A stretch of 32,142 bases of DNA from an uncultured Erysipelotrichaceae bacterium (GTDB lineage Bacteria > Bacillota_I > Bacilli_A > Erysipelotrichales > Erysipelotrichaceae). The stretch covers positions 1 to 32,142 of the forward strand of contig OMXA01000021.1 of NCBI GenBank assembly GCA_900314905.1, given 5' to 3'. Below are positions 1 through 8,427 of this stretch, piece after piece (position 1 is the stretch's first letter; the number at the start of each line of letters is the position of its first letter). The notes below the pieces were generated by a model that saw nothing but the letters and a program-made list of their open reading frames with translations, had not been told where the DNA came from and made no database searches. Made by a program: the position numbers and the translations under genes.

Positions 1-67
1 AGGCAACTTCCCCCATCTCTTTTTTAAGCCAATAACAAGTATGCGGGATGATCCTCGAACACACAAG

Positions 68-1003
68 TTAATGGAGGGCTTTTACATATTGTCTAAAGAA
101 CCTGGGGTTTACGCCGCTTTCCTCTAAATGGGACAGCACTTCAGGAGCATGAGTCCGGATGTGCTCGATGAATTTTCTTGCGGCAAGGGGAAGTGTTTCA
201 TAGTTTCTCCAGCCCATGGCAATCGTGCGTTTCACCGGTTCTTCGATGGAGAGGACGGCAACTCCTTCTGAGAACCCAGCGAGTGTCAGGCGATACATGA
301 TGGAATACCCCATATTCTGGCGGATCATCGTCAGGATCGAATAATCATCCGTGACTTTGAAGCGGATATCCGGCTTGAGGTTCAGATTCTGAAAGGCCTT
401 CATGGCAACGCTGTGCTCGCCTTCGTCCAGCAGGATATAAGGAAGCTTTGTCAGCTGCTTCAGAGAAACGGATTTTTTCTCTGCCAGTGGTTCTGATAAC
501 GGCAGAACGGCCATCATCGTATCACTGTAAATTGCTTCGGTTTCTAAACCTGAGATAAATTCCGGATTCACGAACCCGAAGTCCAGTCTTCCGCTCAGGA
601 TATCTGCTGTGATGGAATCATATTCTCCCTGGAGAAGTTCAAAGCGGACCAGGGGATATTCTTTGCGGAATGAACGCATCAGAGGAGGCAGCAGATTCCT
701 GCTGACACTGGTAAAAGTACCGATCCGGATCACGCAGTCTGTAAGACCTGTCATCTCTCTCTGCTTGGCCTGGAGTGCTTCTTCTCCCGCAATGATGGAG
801 CGAAGATACGGAAGATACTCTTTCCCGTCTTTGGTCAGGGAAATGCCTTCTCTGGATCTTTCAATCAATGCGGTACCAAGTTCTTTTTCCAGGGAACGCA
901 CTGCCTGGCTGACGGCGGACTGAGAATATCCGAGGATTTCTGCTGCTCTGGTAAATGACTTTTTCTGTACGACTTCAAGGAAGATCTGATAACGGCTGTC
1001 CAT
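68..1003 (-). CDS. LysR-family transcriptional regulator
   Basis: A 311-residue protein of normal LysR length. Residues 1-60 form the winged helix-turn-helix typical of the family (FTRAAEILGYSQSAVSQAVRSL), and residues about 90-295 look like the periplasmic-binding-protein-type effector domain. It should be a cytoplasmic DNA-binding regulator that senses a small molecule. It lies 44 nt downstream of the PTS regulator on the same strand, so the two may be co-transcribed. LysR proteins usually control a divergent neighbour, but the neighbour beyond this gene's start is the co-oriented PTS regulator, so the target is unclear. The start at 1003 has only a weak AAGAGA-like ribosome binding site. 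Family call is firm; effector and target are unknown. Confidence 0.93.
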   Translation of the reverse strand: MDSRYQIFLEVVQKKSFTRAAEILGYSQSAVSQAVRSLEKELGTALIERSREGISLTKDGKEYLPYLRSIIAGEEALQAKQREMTGLTDCVIRIGTFTSVSRNLLPPLMRSFRKEYPLVRFELLQGEYDSITADILSGRLDFGFVNPEFISGLETEAIYSDTMMAVLPLSEPLAEKKSVSLKQLTKLPYILLDEGEHSVAMKAFQNLNLKPDIRFKVTDDYSILTMIRQNMGYSIMYRLTLAGFSEGVAVLSIEEPVKRTIAMGWRNYETLPLAARKFIEHIRTHAPEVLSHLEESGVNPRFFRQYVKALH

Positions 1004-1047
1004 AAGCGTCTCTTATGGAGAAAGCATAATGAGATGAAGAAGTGATT

Positions 1048-3540
1048 TCAAGAAGAAACCGATGGGGTCCCGGCAGATTCTGCATCCAGGGGCTCCAGAA
1101 GGATTTCGGTGATATAAGCGATTTCTTCTTTCGGAATAGAGATTCCATAGAGTTCGTTTACATTCTGCAGATTCTTTTCAATGGTCTGATAGACATTCAG
1201 ATTGGAACGGATGAAAGAATTAACTTTCGGATATGGAAGCGGATCCGTACGGATTACCCGCTCGAGCATATTCACGGAATGACAGAGAAATTTGGTGGCA
1301 AGTTCATTCGTATACGGAAGATGGAGGTCTTCGAGAATTCCTGAGAGTGACAGCATCAGAGCATCCACAGCTTTGGAAGCATAGAGAAATGTCAGAGAAG
1401 GCTGAAGGAATTCGTTGGTCAGACGATAGATGATGCTCTGACTGCCAGAGGAAACTGGCTGAGGGGCAGATGCGGATAGCGCATCTGATTCGGCGCCGAT
1501 GCTCAGCATGATCTGCTCCAGAGACTGATATCTGCTGATCCGATCAGCAATCTTCATCAGACCGTCCAGAGAAGAACACTTCACGCACCGGCAGCGGATG
1601 TGCAGGGTTGAGACAATGTAGTCGCTGACATTTTCAAAGGGACTTCCATCTGCGGCGATGATGATGCCCTGCCCGTGATCCAGCTCATTGCAGCGGATGG
1701 TGACGAGCTCAAGGAGATCGTTCATCTGCATGCCCGGGATATAATCAATCGCAGAAATCGGAATCTGCTTCCGGTAGATCGTATCGAGGTATTCCTTCAG
1801 CTGCGTGGCAATCGATTTTCCGTGGGAGATGATCAGGAGGGGAACCATTTCCTTCTGGTCCCATTTCTCTGCAATCGTCAGATACATAGCGATGAAATAG
1901 AGATCTGATTCCGGAAAAGAAACGTGAAAAATGGATTCCAGTCTTTCGGAGATAGCATCCGCAATCTTTATCGTTCCTTCCACGAGATCCCTCGAAGATT
2001 CGATTTTCATCCCGGTGCCGGAATTGTTTTGTTCCTCAAGCTGATTCAGCCGGTTGGTGAGATGCAGCATCAGGCCTTTCAGCAGGCGGGGATTGCGGCT
2101 GTATAACTCCTCAAACGGAGTTTTCTGAAGTGTTTCTTCGAACACCTGGGAAACCACCGGATTGATCTGAATATCAATCTTTTTCAGCTGTGCATTTCCG
2201 CAATTCACAATGGTGCTGATATTTTCTGAAATAAAATCGCTGACACTGATCACGGAGGAAGTATCTGTATCGAGCTTATCCAGGAACTGATCAAAACGGC
2301 TGATTTCCAGCTTGGAAGGAAGCTTCTGAAAGATATCCAGGGTTGTGCAGTGCCCGCCTGCTTCAAACAGGATGTAGTCAGTATCGATCAGCGAAAGAAC
2401 ACTGCGAACGGCCGAAAGCCGGGATATCTGCTCCCTGGAAGACAGCATGTTCAGAGAAAGATGCTGGTAGCTGACGATAATCGTTGAGAGGGATTCGGAA
2501 GAAGTCAGAAATGCTCTGGCACAGGCCTGCTTTACTTCTGCCCGCATTCCGGAAAGATTCTCTGGATAATCCATCTGCACAAAGAGATTGAGAATATCCT
2601 TGGAAATCCGGATTGTCCGGTGGATCGATACAGCTTCCTGCTCAAACAAGGCGAGAACTTCTTCTGTTTTTTCATAGATGCCGCGCTGATCGAGGTCTGG
2701 AAGACGGATGGTGACCGGAAAGTATCTGCTCAGATAATCAAGATCTTCTGTCTTTTCCGGAGTCGCAGAGGCGATGATGGAACATGAAAGCGGATGAGAA
2801 GCGGAGTCTCCTTCCCGGGTATACATGCCGCGGTCCAGGAGATCTGTGATGGCATTGCGAGCAATCGGATGCAGCAATGGAAGATTGCTGAAATAGAGCG
2901 TTCCGTGAGTACATGCGGAAAGGTATCCGCGGTCATTCTCTTTTGCAGATCCGAAGATCAGCGTTAGGAACGATGAAACGGATTCTGCAGAATGGTACCC
3001 AGAGCATTCGACCAGGATGAATTTTGAATTTGCTGGTTTCCGCCCGGCTTTCCGTGCGTATTCGTGCAGGCAGCTTGCAATCTTCAGCTTGTTTACTCCT
3101 GGATTTCCGATGATGAGAAGTGGCAGGCCGTACGGCGGGTACATGATTGCAGACTTTGCATCCCGGATCTGATCATGAAGGGATCCATCGGCACCGATGA
3201 TCTTTTCATAGAGATCATCAGCTGTTTCTAGATTGCTGCCTTTTTCTTTCAGATATCGGGTAACAGAATCGCCTCTGAATATCGTGTTCGGAAGATTGTC
3301 CGCATCATATGCTTTCTGCAGGACTCTCCGGCTCAGATAGATCACCGGATGGCCCTCAATTTTGATCAGGCTTCCTTCCCGCCAGAGCCGGTTCATGATT
3401 TTTGATGCATTCGTCCGATCGATTCCGGCAAGCTGAGAAATATAAAGAGTATCAAGAGCTGCTTTGTCCAGGGTATTGCTGGCAGCAGCTTTTCTGGTTT
3501 CTTCATCAATGATGCTGAGGATCTTCTCAAGTCTTTTCAT
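1048..3540 (-). CDS. LevR/ManR-type PTS operon regulator with degenerate AAA+ domain
   Basis: 830 residues with LevR-like order: N-terminal winged helix (about 1-80), AAA+-like region (about 120-345), PRD1 (about 435-560, His493 in LMLHLTNRL), EIIA-Man-like domain (about 565-690, His573 in IISHGK) and PRD2 (about 705-815, His754). An EIIB-Gat-like domain is not obvious. In intact relatives the AAA+ domain hydrolyses ATP to activate sigma-54 polymerase. Here the Walker A position reads GNPGVNKLKIA (145-155), the Walker B position GTLYFSNLPLL (213-223) lacks Asp-Glu, and GAFTGA is replaced by GSAKENDRG. PTS phosphorylation of the PRD and EIIA histidines probably still controls activity. It is divergent from the mannose-family PTS operon at 3792 and is its likely regulator. 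The ribosome binding site is weak (GGGG, 8 nt upstream). Confidence 0.88.
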   Translation of the reverse strand: MKRLEKILSIIDEETRKAAASNTLDKAALDTLYISQLAGIDRTNASKIMNRLWREGSLIKIEGHPVIYLSRRVLQKAYDADNLPNTIFRGDSVTRYLKEKGSNLETADDLYEKIIGADGSLHDQIRDAKSAIMYPPYGLPLLIIGNPGVNKLKIASCLHEYARKAGRKPANSKFILVECSGYHSAESVSSFLTLIFGSAKENDRGYLSACTHGTLYFSNLPLLHPIARNAITDLLDRGMYTREGDSASHPLSCSIIASATPEKTEDLDYLSRYFPVTIRLPDLDQRGIYEKTEEVLALFEQEAVSIHRTIRISKDILNLFVQMDYPENLSGMRAEVKQACARAFLTSSESLSTIIVSYQHLSLNMLSSREQISRLSAVRSVLSLIDTDYILFEAGGHCTTLDIFQKLPSKLEISRFDQFLDKLDTDTSSVISVSDFISENISTIVNCGNAQLKKIDIQINPVVSQVFEETLQKTPFEELYSRNPRLLKGLMLHLTNRLNQLEEQNNSGTGMKIESSRDLVEGTIKIADAISERLESIFHVSFPESDLYFIAMYLTIAEKWDQKEMVPLLIISHGKSIATQLKEYLDTIYRKQIPISAIDYIPGMQMNDLLELVTIRCNELDHGQGIIIAADGSPFENVSDYIVSTLHIRCRCVKCSSLDGLMKIADRISRYQSLEQIMLSIGAESDALSASAPQPVSSGSQSIIYRLTNEFLQPSLTFLYASKAVDALMLSLSGILEDLHLPYTNELATKFLCHSVNMLERVIRTDPLPYPKVNSFIRSNLNVYQTIEKNLQNVNELYGISIPKEEIAYITEILLEPLDAESAGTPSVSS

Positions 3541-3696
3541 CTGCGTACCCCAGAATAAAGTGCAATCAGTTCATAAAATAGTGCGGCTCATGTTCTGAAC
3601 AGGAGCTTAGATGCAGAGATGTGTGTCAAATGCTGTTTAAATAATAGCACACAAGCAGAAAACAGTGTTACGAATGCTGAAATAATAGAGAAATAA

Positions 3697-3723
3697 GCAT
3701 GCACAGAGCATGAAAAAACATGC
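3697..3723. repeat. GCATGC-type boxes upstream of the PTS promoter
   Basis: A perfect inverted repeat GCATG-AAAAAA-CATGC spans 3708-3723, and a further palindromic GCATGC lies at 3697-3702. The inverted repeat is centred about 22 bp upstream of the -35 box at 3738, where an activator often binds. It is a candidate operator for the divergent LevR-like regulator. That assignment is inference; short palindromes of this size can occur by chance. Confidence 0.4.
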
Positions 3724-3737
3724 ATGATAAGGAAAAA

Positions 3738-3766
3738 TTGACACAGTTAATGGGGCTCAATATATT
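3738..3766 (+). promoter_or_regulatory. Sigma-70 type promoter of the PTS operon
   Basis: TTGACA at 3738-3743, a 17-bp spacer and TATATT at 3761-3766, matching 11 of 12 consensus bases. Transcription would start near 3773, giving a leader of about 19 nt before the EIIA start at 3792. The match to a housekeeping promoter, and the absence of a visible TGGCAC-N5-TTGC element, argue against sigma-54 control. Confidence 0.75.
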
Positions 3767-3791
3767 TCAATTAGTGATTGCGAGGAAACAT

Positions 3792-4208
3792 ATGACAAGA
3801 ATACTACTTCTGAGTCATGGAAGACTGTGCGAAGAGATGTACAGCACCATGAAACTGATTGTCGGCGATGTTCCGGAGTTCTCCTGCATCCTTCAGCCAG
3901 CTGACGGGGATATGCGGAAATATGAAGCAGATATCCGTGACGCTCTGAAGAATCCTGAACCTCTTCTGGTTGTCACAGATCTGTTCGGAGGCAGCCCGCT
4001 GATCACACTGGCAAAGGTGTATGGCGAGCAGCCCGGTATCTATGAAAAGAGGGTCCGGATTGTGACCGGCATGAATCTTCCGATGCTTCTGGAACTCAGC
4101 ACGCTGGTGAAGAGCCTTCCGGTTGAACAGCTTGCTGCACAGGCTGTCGAAAGCGGACATGCCGGGATCATCGATTTTCAGAAAAAACTGGAGGAAAGCA
4201 AAAAATGA
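3792..4208 (+). CDS. PTS mannose/fructose/sorbose-family EIIA
   Basis: 138 residues, the normal size for a free-standing mannose-family EIIA. His9 in ILLLSHG is the expected phosphorylation site, accepting phosphate from HPr and passing it to EIIB. The DLFGGSP motif near the middle is typical of the family. The frame stays open back to an ATG at 3720, but that region holds the -35 and -10 boxes, so it cannot be translated from this promoter. The ATG at 3792 has a GAGGAAA ribosome binding site. The stop overlaps the EIIB start by ATGA, indicating translational coupling. The protein is cytosolic. Substrate cannot be told from EIIA. Confidence 0.95.
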   Translation: MTRILLLSHGRLCEEMYSTMKLIVGDVPEFSCILQPADGDMRKYEADIRDALKNPEPLLVVTDLFGGSPLITLAKVYGEQPGIYEKRVRIVTGMNLPMLLELSTLVKSLPVEQLAAQAVESGHAGIIDFQKKLEESKK

Positions 4209-4678
4209 GTGTAGTTCTGTCCCGAGTTGATGAACGTCTGCTGCATGGCCAGGTAATAGCGTCATGGTCTAAAGTTCTGCAGATCAGGAGGATTCTGGTC
4301 ATTGATGACAAGCTTGCAAAAGATACCTTCATGGCACAGGTTCTGGAGATGACTGCTCCGACTGGCGTGAAAGCAAAGGTGATGACATGCGAGCAGGCAA
4401 TGAAAGAACTGAGCGGGAATGAGGATTCCGTCAATACAATGCTTCTGTTCAAGAATGTTGATGCTCCGCTAGAGCTTGTAAAGCTCGGCTATCCGATGAA
4501 GGAACTCGACATCGGAAATATGGGAAGCGGACCGAGCAGGAAGCCAGTGACCAAACGGGTATTCATGAGCCAGGAAGAAATCGGCATGGTGAAAGAACTG
4601 ATGAATCTCGGAGTGGATGTCTACCTGCAGATGCTGTCCAGTGATTCCAGAACAAGTATGAAAGAGCATATCTCATAA
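4205..4678 (+). CDS. PTS mannose/fructose/sorbose-family EIIB
   Basis: 157 residues starting MSVVLSRVDERLLHGQV, the hallmark N-terminus of mannose-family EIIB. His14 in LLHGQV is the phosphorylated residue that passes phosphate to the incoming sugar at the EIIC/EIID membrane complex. The length is standard. The start overlaps the EIIA stop by 4 nt. EIIA and EIIB are separate genes here, unlike the fused ManX of E. coli, and resemble the Aga or Sor arrangements. The exact sugar is unknown. Confidence 0.95.
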   Translation: MSVVLSRVDERLLHGQVIASWSKVLQIRRILVIDDKLAKDTFMAQVLEMTAPTGVKAKVMTCEQAMKELSGNEDSVNTMLLFKNVDAPLELVKLGYPMKELDIGNMGSGPSRKPVTKRVFMSQEEIGMVKELMNLGVDVYLQMLSSDSRTSMKEHIS

Positions 4679-4697
4679 GAGAAAGGGGAGGAAAAAT

Positions 4698-5444
4698 ATG
4701 CTTGGTATCGCTATTATTATCGGTTTACTCTGCTGGCTGGTTTCTTCAGCCTTCCCGATGTGGCTGAGATGGTCGTGCTATTTCGGCGCGCCGCTCGTCG
4801 CAGGTCTGGTGTGCGGTCTTCTGCTTGGCGATGTCCCGTATGGACTGAGCGTAGGCGCCACGATCATGGAAGCTTATGTCGGCTTGCTTGCAATCGGAGG
4901 CTCGCTTCCGAATGAAATGGCAATTGCTGGCTATCTCGGCGTCACGATGACCATGCTTGCAAAAGCTGATCCGTCGACCGGACTTGCTCTGTCTGTCCCG
5001 CTGGGACTGCTTGGGGTGCTTGCTCAGAATGCAAAGATGTCTCTGAATCCGATCTGGGTTCATAAAGCGGATCAGTATGCTGCAGAAGGAAATATCAAGG
5101 GAATCAAGTGCATGAACCTGTTTGCTTCGCAGATCTTCCCGTTCATCTTCTATTTCATTCCGGTATTCCTCTGCGTATATCTGGGCGGCCCGTTCTTCGA
5201 GAGTCTCATGAGTTCGATTCCGGACCAGCTGACCAAGATTCTGCAGCTGATCGGACATATGATGCCTGCATTAGGAATGGCAATGCTGATGCAGTCTCTC
5301 TCAAAAGATACCTTGATTCCGTTCCTGATCATCGGCTTTGTTGCTGCGGCATATTTGAATATCAGCACGATGGGCATCGCAATCATCGGTGCAGCACTGG
5401 CAATTCTCCATTACTTCTATCTTGGCAGCAAGGAGGGTGAGTAA
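4698..5444 (+). CDS. PTS mannose/fructose/sorbose-family EIIC
   Basis: 248 residues, very hydrophobic, with several predicted membrane segments across the whole length and motifs typical of mannose-family EIIC (GLLLGDVPYGLSVGATIMEAYVG, and ALGMAMLMQSL near residue 190). It forms the translocation channel together with EIID. An AAGGGGAGG ribosome binding site lies just upstream of 4698. It sits 19 nt after EIIB and 1 nt before EIID, so it belongs to the same transcript. Confidence 0.94.
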   Translation: MLGIAIIIGLLCWLVSSAFPMWLRWSCYFGAPLVAGLVCGLLLGDVPYGLSVGATIMEAYVGLLAIGGSLPNEMAIAGYLGVTMTMLAKADPSTGLALSVPLGLLGVLAQNAKMSLNPIWVHKADQYAAEGNIKGIKCMNLFASQIFPFIFYFIPVFLCVYLGGPFFESLMSSIPDQLTKILQLIGHMMPALGMAMLMQSLSKDTLIPFLIIGFVAAAYLNISTMGIAIIGAALAILHYFYLGSKEGE

Positions 5445-5445
5445 C

Positions 5446-6273
5446 ATGACTGAAGCAAAAGAAAAGAAGACTCTGACACAGAAAGAGCTGAATAAGACCT
5501 GGTGGGACTGGATCTGCTGGGGCCAGATCTGCTACAACTGGGAACGTCTGATGGGCCTTGGCTTCTGCCATACGATGACCACTGCGATCCAGAAGCTCTA
5601 TGGTGATAATGAAGCAGAAAAACGTGCTGCTCTGACTCGCCATATGGAGTATTACAACACCGAGAATACCTGGGGTGCAATTGTTCCTGGCATTGTATGC
5701 TCGCTGGAAGAAGAACGTGCAAATGGCGGAGATGTGGATGCTGATGCGATCCGCAATCTGAAGACAGCCCTGATGGGACCGCTTGCCGGAATCGGCGATA
5801 CGGTTACTCAGTCTCTGGTCAAGGTGATCCTGCTTGGTGTCGGTATTGACATGGCAAAGAATGGAAACCCGCTGGGACCGATCCTGTTCGTGGTTCTGTT
5901 CAGTGTTTATGCGATCGGTGTTTCCAGGTTCCTGTTCTTCCGTGGCTATAAGCTCGGCAAGGAATCTGTGGTCAAGCTGCTTTCCGGCGGCATGGTAAAG
6001 AGAGTCACAGAATCTCTTGGTGTTGTCGGCATGGCGGTGCTTGGGGCACTGGTGGCCAAGAATATCGGTGTTGTTACGCCGCTGGATTTCCACATCGGAG
6101 AAATGGAAATTGTCATGCAGGATCTGCTGGATTCCATTATTCCGAAGCTGATTCCACTTGTGATTTTCCTGATTGTATACCGCCAGCTGAAGAAAGGTAA
6201 GAAGCCAACAACCGTGATGGTTTACATGATGATCGCTTCCGTCATCCTTTCTCTGCTTGGAATTCTTGCGTAA
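5446..6273 (+). CDS. PTS mannose/fructose/sorbose-family EIID
   Basis: 275 residues, normal for EIID. After a charged N-terminus it has the family pattern WWDWICWGQICYNWERL followed by GLGFCHTMTTAI, and GPLAGIGDTVTQSL near residue 110, which is characteristic of EIID. The C-terminal third is hydrophobic. The frame is open from 5389, but the extra 19 residues would lie inside EIIC; the start at 5446 has AGGAGG at 5431-5436 and follows the EIIC stop directly. It completes a four-protein mannose-family permease whose substrate is not recognisable from sequence. Confidence 0.94.
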   Translation: MTEAKEKKTLTQKELNKTWWDWICWGQICYNWERLMGLGFCHTMTTAIQKLYGDNEAEKRAALTRHMEYYNTENTWGAIVPGIVCSLEEERANGGDVDADAIRNLKTALMGPLAGIGDTVTQSLVKVILLGVGIDMAKNGNPLGPILFVVLFSVYAIGVSRFLFFRGYKLGKESVVKLLSGGMVKRVTESLGVVGMAVLGALVAKNIGVVTPLDFHIGEMEIVMQDLLDSIIPKLIPLVIFLIVYRQLKKGKKPTTVMVYMMIASVILSLLGILA

Positions 6274-6286
6274 AGAGGAGAACAGA

Positions 6287-7096
6287 ATGAGCAGATTGCT
6301 TGAAGAACACAGAAAACTATTCAGAACAGAAAAACCGGTAATCGGATGCCTGCATATGATGGCCCTTCCGGGTACCCCGTACTACGAAAAAGAAAACAGT
6401 CTGGAGAAGCAGATCGAACGTCTCAATCACGATGCTGCGATCTTCATGAAGCTCGGCTTTGATGCAGTCGTCTTCGCAAATGAAGGAGACCGCCCATACC
6501 TGAATACCGTGGGACCGGAAATCGTAGCAGATTATACGAGAATTGCCACAGAAGTTGCCAGAAATCTGACAATTCCGTATGGATGCGGAGTGCTGATTGA
6601 TCCGTACGCCTCCATAGCAGTGGCACATGCGATCGGGGCAAAGTTCATCCGTACTTATGTGTCGAATTCGTATACTGGCTCATTCGGGCCGCAGTCCTAC
6701 TGCCCAGGTGATATCTTCCGCTATCGGCGTCAGATTGATGCAGAAGATGTGCATGTCTATACGTATTTCGAAGCGCATGGAGGAACCTGCCTGGACAGCA
6801 GAACTACAGAAGAGCAGATTGAAGCGGGATTCGGGGTGATGCCCATCTCCGGCATGCTGATCGGCGGCCCGCATGCAGGCCTGCCGCCTGAAGAAGGACA
6901 TTTCATTTCTATCAAGAAGCAGTTCCCGGATATTCCGCTGATTCTCGGAAGCGGGTCCAACAAGAACAATATCAGAACTCTGCTGAACTACTCGGATGGG
7001 GTGATTGTCGGAACCTCCATCAAACGGGATGGCTATCTCTATAACGAGGTAGACTATGATCGTGCAAAGGAATTCATTGAAGCCGCAAAAGGATAA
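6287..7096 (+). CDS. BtpA/SgcQ-family TIM-barrel protein
   Basis: 269 residues matching the BtpA family (SgcQ in the E. coli sgc cluster), a TIM-barrel fold related to phosphate-binding barrels. Supporting motifs are PVIGCLHMMALPG near the N-terminus, DAVVFANEGDRPY in the middle and ILGSGSNKNNI followed by DGVIVGTSIK at the C-terminus, which resembles a phosphate-binding loop. The start at 6287 has AGAGGAG at 6274-6280; the longer frame would overlap EIID. It is the last gene of the PTS operon, followed by a terminator, and is the only metabolic enzyme in it, so it may act on the imported phosphosugar. SgcQ is annotated as a putative nucleosidase, but the reaction is unproven. Confidence 0.9.
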   Translation: MSRLLEEHRKLFRTEKPVIGCLHMMALPGTPYYEKENSLEKQIERLNHDAAIFMKLGFDAVVFANEGDRPYLNTVGPEIVADYTRIATEVARNLTIPYGCGVLIDPYASIAVAHAIGAKFIRTYVSNSYTGSFGPQSYCPGDIFRYRRQIDAEDVHVYTYFEAHGGTCLDSRTTEEQIEAGFGVMPISGMLIGGPHAGLPPEEGHFISIKKQFPDIPLILGSGSNKNNIRTLLNYSDGVIVGTSIKRDGYLYNEVDYDRAKEFIEAAKG

Positions 7097-7132
7097 GTTG
7101 ATCTGCTGAAAAGATCATCCATGGAATTTGTG

Positions 7133-7160
7133 ACCAGGCTTTGCTTAGAAGCCTGGTTTT
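7133..7160 (+). terminator. Intrinsic terminator of the PTS-btpA operon
   Basis: A perfect 9-bp stem, ACCAGGCTT at 7133-7141 and AAGCCTGGT at 7149-7157, closes a 7-nt loop and runs into TTTT. It lies 36 nt after the BtpA-family stop. Confidence 0.85.
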
Positions 7161-7242
7161 CAATCTGCATGATATCCAGACGGGTCTTTCAGAGCAAAAG
7201 CAGCCGGACAGACTGAGCTGGATCGGACCTGCTGAGAATGCT

Positions 7243-7259
7243 TGGAATGACTTATTCCA
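7243..7259. repeat. Short dyad between the PTS operon and azlC
   Basis: TGGAAT-GACTT-ATTCCA is a 6-bp perfect inverted repeat with a 5-bp spacer, about 50 bp upstream of the candidate azlC promoter. It could be an operator or a chance dyad. The rest of the 200-bp gap between the terminator and azlC shows no gene. Confidence 0.25.
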
Positions 7260-7310
7260 TAAACAGTTCAGCGCATAAGGAAAACTTATCTGTTCATCAT
7301 TTAAATTCAT

Positions 7311-7339
7311 TTTACTAATCAATATTCTGCTCTGATAAT
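7311..7339 (+). promoter_or_regulatory. Candidate promoter of azlCD
   Basis: TTTACT at 7311-7316, a 17-bp spacer and GATAAT at 7334-7339. The -35 matches 4 of 6 bases and the -10 matches 5 of 6. It lies 21 bp upstream of azlC, which is close for a leader but workable. Confidence 0.45.
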
Positions 7340-7360
7340 GGACTCGGAGAGATAGCGGAT

Positions 7361-8113
7361 ATGACAGCTGGAACAGCAGAACTCGAACCGACGACCCGGG
7401 TGAACGGGAACCGGAAAGTATTCCTGGAAGGAATGAGAGATGGGATTCCGATCATGACTGGTTATTTTGCTGTGTCATTTGCGCTTGGCATTGCGATGCG
7501 CAATGCTGGTCTTTCGCCTGCAGAAGGACTGATGATGAGCATTCTGAATACGGCTTCAGCAGGGGAATATGCGGGAATCACGATGATTGCTTCTAAAGCT
7601 TCTCTATTTGAGACTGCACTCATGACCTTGATTGCCAATGCGCGGTATTTTCTGATGAGCTGTTCTCTGAGCCAGAAGGTTTCCTCTGAGATTCCGATCA
7701 GGCATCGGTTTCTGATCAGCTTCAATATCACAGATGAATTATTCGGTATCTCCATGGCTCAGAATGGCTCTCTGAACCCCTTTTACTGGTATGGTGCTTC
7801 TCTTGTCGCAATTCCAGGCTGGGCAGCAGGAACCGTGCTCGGGGTGATTGCAGGTTCTGCACTTCCTGCCCTGATTGTCGGAGCACTCAGTGTTGCTTTG
7901 TACGGCATGTTTCTGGCAATCATCATTCCTCCCTGCAGAAAGGACCGGGTGCTGGCCGGACTGGTGTTTCTGAGCTTTGCGGCAAGTGATATCTGCAGTG
8001 CAGTTCCCTATGTGAGTCATCTTTCTGAAGGAACCCGGACGATTCTCCTGACCGTGCTGATCTCGGCTGCAGCTGCCTGGAAGTTCCCGGTGAAGGAGGA
8101 TGTGAAAGAATGA
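7361..8113 (+). CDS. azlC: AzlC-family branched-chain amino acid exporter, large subunit
   Basis: 250 residues with the AzlC signature near the N-terminus (GIPIMTGYFAVSFALGIAMR) and repeated hydrophobic segments, matching the usual size of about 230-250. AzlC pairs with the small AzlD protein to export branched-chain amino acids or related compounds across the membrane. The start at 7361 has a weak GGAG about 11 nt upstream. Its stop overlaps the azlD start by ATGA, as expected for a coupled pair. Members of this family export different amino acids, so the substrate is not certain. Confidence 0.93.
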   Translation: MTAGTAELEPTTRVNGNRKVFLEGMRDGIPIMTGYFAVSFALGIAMRNAGLSPAEGLMMSILNTASAGEYAGITMIASKASLFETALMTLIANARYFLMSCSLSQKVSSEIPIRHRFLISFNITDELFGISMAQNGSLNPFYWYGASLVAIPGWAAGTVLGVIAGSALPALIVGALSVALYGMFLAIIIPPCRKDRVLAGLVFLSFAASDICSAVPYVSHLSEGTRTILLTVLISAAAAWKFPVKEDVKE

Positions 8114-8412
8114 GTACGATAGCGTATATTGCAGTCATGGCTGCAGTGACCTATGCGATCCGGGCAATCCCGATGACCTTATTCCGAAAGCCTGTGAAGA
8201 GCCGGTTCGTGAAGTCGTTTCTGTACTATGTGCCCTATGTGACGCTGGCAGTGATGACTTTTCCGTCAATTCTGAATGCATCGGGGTCTATGACTGCGGG
8301 ATTGCTGGCACTTGGAATCGGAATTCTGCTGTGCTGGAAGAATGCAGGATTGTTTGCAACCGCAGCAGGATGCTGCGCAGCAGTGCTTGCTGCAGGGTTT
8401 CTGCAGCTTTGA
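8110..8412 (+). CDS. azlD: AzlD-family small subunit of amino acid exporter
   Basis: 100 residues, the standard AzlD size, with about three to four hydrophobic segments. YAIRAIPMTLFRKPV near the N-terminus and YVPYVTLAVMTFPSIL are typical of the family. It overlaps azlC by 4 nt and needs AzlC for function. The next reading frame begins 15 nt later, so the broken YbaK-like gene was probably in the same operon. Confidence 0.92.
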   Translation: MSTIAYIAVMAAVTYAIRAIPMTLFRKPVKSRFVKSFLYYVPYVTLAVMTFPSILNASGSMTAGLLALGIGILLCWKNAGLFATAAGCCAAVLAAGFLQL

Positions 8413-8427
8413 AAGAGAGAAAAGAAG

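Noticed and set aside
3719-3730. CATGCATGATAA shared with 17957-17968
   Set aside because: A single 12-bp match between two sites is expected by chance in 32 kb, and the contexts differ.
3720-3791. Upstream extension of the EIIA frame
   Set aside because: It contains the -35 and -10 boxes, so the transcript starts after it; family proteins begin at the internal Met.
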